Notes under the pieces: generated by a model
Database searches by the model: none
What the model was told of the DNA's origin: nothing
The model's input: only the letters and a program-made list of their open reading frames with translations
Shown here: in pieces, positions 6,903 through 9,475 of the stretch
Layout of the letters: the number at the start of each line of letters is the position of its first letter
Numbering within the stretch: the first letter of the stretch is position 1
Translations under genes and position numbers: made by a program
Assembly: GCA_002282555.1 (NCBI GenBank)
Contig: NCJR01000058.1
Location: 1-9,475 of the forward strand
Length of the DNA: 9,475 nucleotides
DNA from: Rhodobacterales bacterium 34-62-10
GTDB taxonomy: Bacteria > Pseudomonadota > Alphaproteobacteria > Rhodobacterales > Rhodobacteraceae
Direction: 5' to 3'

Positions 6903-8321
6903 TCACGGCAGCCACTTCTGCACCAGACCGACAACCCGTTTGACCATAGGGTTATCAAACAGTCGTGGCGAGAAATAGGCCCCCGCCGCGCGTTTGTTGA
7001 TCTCGGATATTGTCGGATAGGGGGCCACCATCGCCGCCACAGCGGACATCTTGAGGTTATTGGCGATGGCCATCGACCACAGCGTGATCAATTCGCCCGC
7101 CTGATGCCCAACGATGGAGACACCGACAGGACGGCCCTTGTGCACCATGACCTTGATCAGCCCCTTGGTGTGCAATGTGGCAATGGCGCGGTCGTTGTGA
7201 TGATAGTCAAAGCGCACCACCTCCAATGCTGTCCCATGGGTCTTGCGTGCCTCGGCTTCGGTCAATCCGACATGGGCGAGTTCAGGATCGGTATAGGTGG
7301 CCCATGGGATATGCGCGGTTTTCTGGCGGGCTGGCAAGCCGAACAGCGCCTGACGGATGATCAGCCCCGCGTGATAGCCCGCCACATGGGTGAATTGCAT
7401 CCCGCCCGCCACATCGCCGATGGCAAAGACGCGTTTGTTCGTGGTGCGCATCCGGGCATCGACCTTGATACCCGTCTTCGTGCTCTCGATCCCGGCGGCG
7501 GCAAGGTTCAGTTTTTCGGTATTGGATTTCCGCCCCACCGCCATCAGCAAATGGGTGCCCTTGAAGATGCGCCCATCCTTGACCTCAACCTCGATCGCCC
7601 CCGCCTGGCCGCGGATTTCGGCGGCCAGCGCATCTTCGGCGATCGTGATCCCTTCAGAGCGCAGATGATCCAGCACCACAGCCGACAGTTCAGGGTCGTC
7701 CTTGCCCAGCGCCTTGGCCCCTTCGATGACCGTGACCGCACAGCCCAGCCGCCGATGCGCCTGCGCCATTTCCATCCCGATGGGACCACCGCCGATGATC
7801 AGCAGATGTTCCGGCTTTTCGCGCAGGTCGAACAGGGTTTCATTGGTCAGATAAGGCACCTTGTCCAGACCGGGGATCGGCGGCACCAGCGGACTGGACC
7901 CGGTGGCAATCACGATCCGCCGGGCGGTGATGGTATCATCACCCGCCTGCACGGTATGCGGCCCGGTGAAATGGCCATAGGCGCGGATCACCTTGACGCC
8001 CAGTCCTTCGAACCGTTCCTGACTATCCACAGGTTCGATCTGCGCGATCACGCGCGCCACATGATCCTTGGCCGCCGCATAGTCGATCTGCGGGGCGACG
8101 GGCGTGATGCCCATTGCGGCGCCTGTCGTCATCGCATGGGCCGCATGACCCGCCGCCAGCAATGCCTTGGAGGGCACGCAGCCATAGTTCAGGCAATCGC
8201 CGCCCATCTTGTGACCCTCCAAAAGGATCACGCTTGCGCCCATCTGCACCGCGCCTGCGGCCACGGACAACCCGCCTGAACCCGCACCGATCACCAGAAT
8301 ATCTGCCTTGAGCTGTGCCAT
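6903..8321 (-). CDS. FAD-dependent pyridine nucleotide-disulfide oxidoreductase (mercuric reductase/lipoamide dehydrogenase-like)
   Basis: This is a 472-residue cytosolic flavoprotein that should move electrons from NAD(P)H through FAD to a redox-active disulfide. The FAD site begins GAGSGG (12-17) with Glu35 ending the second strand. The active disulfide is Cys43-Cys48 in GGDCLNYGC. The nucleotide site is GGGPIG (177-182) with Glu200, which suggests NADH over NADPH. The second FAD segment is AIGDVAGG, and a C-terminal dimerisation domain follows. In true lipoamide dehydrogenases a His-Glu pair in HPTxSE completes the active site; here the sequence is YPTISE, so Tyr435 replaces the His while Glu440 stays. 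That argues against an E3 subunit, and no dehydrogenase-complex genes are near. There is no N-terminal heavy-metal domain or C-terminal Cys pair, so mercury reduction is not supported either. ATG 8321 shares one base with the upstream stop (TGATG). The family is known next to or fused with TVP38-type proteins. Confidence 0.92.
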   Translation of the reverse strand: MAQLKADILVIGAGSGGLSVAAGAVQMGASVILLEGHKMGGDCLNYGCVPSKALLAAGHAAHAMTTGAAMGITPVAPQIDYAAAKDHVARVIAQIEPVDSQERFEGLGVKVIRAYGHFTGPHTVQAGDDTITARRIVIATGSSPLVPPIPGLDKVPYLTNETLFDLREKPEHLLIIGGGPIGMEMAQAHRRLGCAVTVIEGAKALGKDDPELSAVVLDHLRSEGITIAEDALAAEIRGQAGAIEVEVKDGRIFKGTHLLMAVGRKSNTEKLNLAAAGIESTKTGIKVDARMRTTNKRVFAIGDVAGGMQFTHVAGYHAGLIIRQALFGLPARQKTAHIPWATYTDPELAHVGLTEAEARKTHGTALEVVRFDYHHNDRAIATLHTKGLIKVMVHKGRPVGVSIVGHQAGELITLWSMAIANNLKMSAVAAMVAPYPTISEINKRAAGAYFSPRLFDNPMVKRVVGLVQKWLP

Positions 8322-9070
8322 CACAGGGCCTTTCCACGCCGCAGCGCCTTGATCAGCATCGGAAGCAGCGCCAGCAGGCACAGGCCCAGCAGGGGCAGCA
8401 ATATCTGCGGCTCGAAGATGATGCCAAGGTTCGGCGTCTCACCGCGCTCGAAGACCTGCCCCAGCCCGGCACCGACCGAGGTATAGACGACGCCGCCCGG
8501 AATGATGCCAAGGAAGGTCGAGATCACAAAGCGTTTGAGCGGCACGCCCACCAGCGCAGGCACCAGATTGGCCACGAAGAACGGCACCGCAGGCACAAGG
8601 CGGATCAGAAACAGCATCGACCATTGATTCTCGTCGATGCCGTCCTTGATACGCTTGACCGTGCCCTCACTGGTTTCCATTTTGGCCGCCAGACGCTCTC
8701 CCAGCCCCCAGCGGGCGGCCAGAAAAATCAGTGTCGCCCCGATGGTCGCAGCGGTCACGTTGAACAACGCCCCCGGAAAGGTTGCGAACAGGAACCCGCC
8801 GGTCAGCGTCGCGATGGTCGCGCCGGGCAACGAAAAGGCGACGATCGCGACATAGGCCAGCATGAACAGGATGACTGTCAGCCCGTAATTGGCATCGCGA
8901 AAGGTCAACAAGGCCTCGCGGTTGTCGCGCAGCGCCTCGAAGGTCAGCGTATCTCGCAGGGTGAAGGCACCGATCCCCGCCACGATCAGGATCGCGATCA
9001 ACGGCAGGCGACGCAAAAGACCACCCGTCTGGGCAAGAGGCGGCGTTTGCTTGTCTGTCATCTGGTTCAT
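8321..9070 (-). CDS. TVP38/TMEM64 family membrane protein (DedA superfamily)
   Basis: A 249-residue integral inner-membrane protein. After a short polar N terminus comes a membrane helix (about 22-38), then hydrophobic segments with the family's hallmarks: FSLPGATIATLTGGFLF (79-95), re-entrant-like Gly-rich stretches around 100-118, LIRLVPAVPFF (155-165) with the conserved Arg157 and Pro160/Pro163, and a Gly-rich stretch PGGVVYTSVGAGLG. A last helix precedes a basic tail. The superfamily is linked to lipid flipping and ion or metal movement, but the substrate of this subgroup is not established. I chose ATG 9070, which has AGGA about ten bases upstream; ATG 9061 lacks such a site and ATG at 9145 would add a hydrophilic tail without precedent. 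The stop overlaps the start of the flavoprotein gene by one base, so the two are translationally coupled. Confidence 0.9.
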   Translation of the reverse strand: MNQMTDKQTPPLAQTGGLLRRLPLIAILIVAGIGAFTLRDTLTFEALRDNREALLTFRDANYGLTVILFMLAYVAIVAFSLPGATIATLTGGFLFATFPGALFNVTAATIGATLIFLAARWGLGERLAAKMETSEGTVKRIKDGIDENQWSMLFLIRLVPAVPFFVANLVPALVGVPLKRFVISTFLGIIPGGVVYTSVGAGLGQVFERGETPNLGIIFEPQILLPLLGLCLLALLPMLIKALRRGKAL

Positions 9071-9297
9071 CTCATCTGGTTCCTGTATCCGCTTCGGCTG
9101 CCAAGATGCGCGGAGCGGCCCTGCAATGACAGAGGGATGCACCACGCCTCACGCGGCCTTGATGCGCGGTGACGAAACCTGTGAGATTTGCGGAGCTTTG
9201 CAAGCGAATTGAAACATTTGCCCCCGTAGATTCCCGGATCGTCGGCCTGCGAAGGGTGTTTTTGTTGCAAAACTGCGCGAAAATCGCCGGGCACGGT

Positions 9298-9326
9298 TTG
9301 ACTTGGGTAAATCGGCTGTCTATAGA
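9298..9326 (+). promoter_or_regulatory. Strong sigma70-type promoter of rpmH
   Basis: TTGACT (9298-9303) and TATAGA (9321-9326) stand exactly 17 bases apart and match the consensus hexamers at five positions each. Transcription should begin near 9333, giving a leader of about 60 bases before the L34 start. A somewhat A/T-rich tract lies upstream (9256-9283), which could add strength. A promoter of this quality fits a ribosomal protein gene. Confidence 0.8.
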
Positions 9327-9350
9327 ACGGGCTTCGGACAACACGGGCCG

Positions 9351-9365
9351 GCGCGAATCCCGCGC
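9351..9365 (+). repeat. GC hairpin in the rpmH leader
   Basis: GCGCG (9351-9355) and CGCGC (9361-9365) form a perfect five-base stem with a five-base loop in the predicted leader, about 17 bases before the ribosome site. It may stabilise the leader or take part in control, but no family of L34 leader elements is matched here. Confidence 0.35.
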
Positions 9366-9394
9366 ACTTCGGCATTTGATTTGGAGACGGAGCG

Positions 9395-9475
9395 ATGAAA
9401 CGCACCTTTCAACCCTCGAACCGCGTGCGCAAGAACCGTCACGGCTTTCGTGCGCGCATGGCCACCAAGAATGGC
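9395..9475 (+). CDS. rpmH: 50S ribosomal protein L34 (3' end cut by window)
   Basis: The first 27 codons read [14 protein letters not shown] followed by [13 protein letters not shown], the highly conserved basic N terminus of ribosomal protein L34, a small protein of the large ribosomal subunit (usually 44 residues in alphaproteobacteria). About 17 codons lie beyond the window. The ATG is preceded by GGAGACGGAG (9383-9392), giving a strong ribosome site, and by its own promoter. In most bacteria rnpA and yidC follow, so they can be expected to the right, but that is not visible here. Confidence 0.97.
   Translation, partial: MKRTFQPSNRVRKNRHGFRARMATKNG

Larger units (their letters stand above)
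9071..9394. other. Divergent intergenic region between the TVP38 unit and rpmH
   Basis: These 324 bases separate the leftward three-gene unit from the rightward L34 gene. The right half carries the rpmH promoter and leader, listed separately. The left half (about 9071-9280) must contain the start signals of the leftward unit, but I could not identify a -35/-10 pair there. I see no gene, tandem repeat or clear DnaA box in it. A poor hairpin with a bulge occurs at 9149-9172. Confidence 0.6.

Noticed and set aside
6303..8279. Plus-strand open frame of 658 codons
   Set aside because: It runs antisense to the flavoprotein and kinase genes, has a His/Arg/Gln-rich translation without motifs, and is explained by codon bias on the other strand.
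8315..9172. Plus-strand open frame of 285 codons
   Set aside because: Antisense to the TVP38-type gene. The minus-strand translation shows the conserved membrane-protein motifs, while this one is Gln/Arg/His-rich without motifs.
9149..9172. Hairpin upstream of the TVP38-type gene
   Set aside because: The stem needs a bulge and is interrupted; it is not distinguishable from chance in GC-rich DNA.

Overview
The window looks like chromosomal DNA from an alphaproteobacterium, most likely of the Rhodobacteraceae (Roseobacter-type) group. Grounds: it is GC-rich with strong G/C preference at third codon positions, the start of ribosomal protein L34 reads like the alphaproteobacterial form, and the transporter families are typical of marine and soil alphaproteobacteria. 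The species assignment is inference; no marker gene is complete enough to settle it. Seven protein genes and one tRNA are supported. The genes at both window edges are cut.

Left part (1-5050): a MalK/UgpC-type ABC ATPase runs leftward from 990 and off the window. Divergently, after a 290-base intergenic region, a three-gene ABC importer operon runs rightward: periplasmic binding protein (1281-2258), fused two-domain permease (2251-3990) and ATPase (4007-5050). It has the FbpABC/PhnSTU-like layout usually labelled 'iron(III)'. The binding protein lacks the tandem tyrosines of classical ferric-binding proteins where they would be expected, so the substrate is open. The left-edge ATPase probably serves another importer whose membrane genes lie outside the window.

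Middle (5051-5504): a non-coding stretch with several small inverted repeats, then tRNA-Arg(ACG) on the minus strand with an encoded CCA end.

Right part (5505-9070, minus strand, read from right to left): a compact three-gene unit. It holds a TVP38/TMEM64 (DedA-superfamily) membrane protein, a flavin-dependent disulfide oxidoreductase of the mercuric reductase/lipoamide dehydrogenase superfamily overlapping it by one base, and, 18 bases further, a membrane histidine kinase with no response regulator beside it. The first two families are known to occur together or fused. The kinase in the same unit is the most interesting feature of the window. A plausible but unproven reading is redox chemistry or transport at the membrane with a sensor attached.

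Right edge (9071-9475): a 324-base divergent intergenic region with a convincing sigma70-type promoter, followed by the first 27 codons of rpmH. No CRISPR array, insertion sequence, integrase or phage gene was seen.
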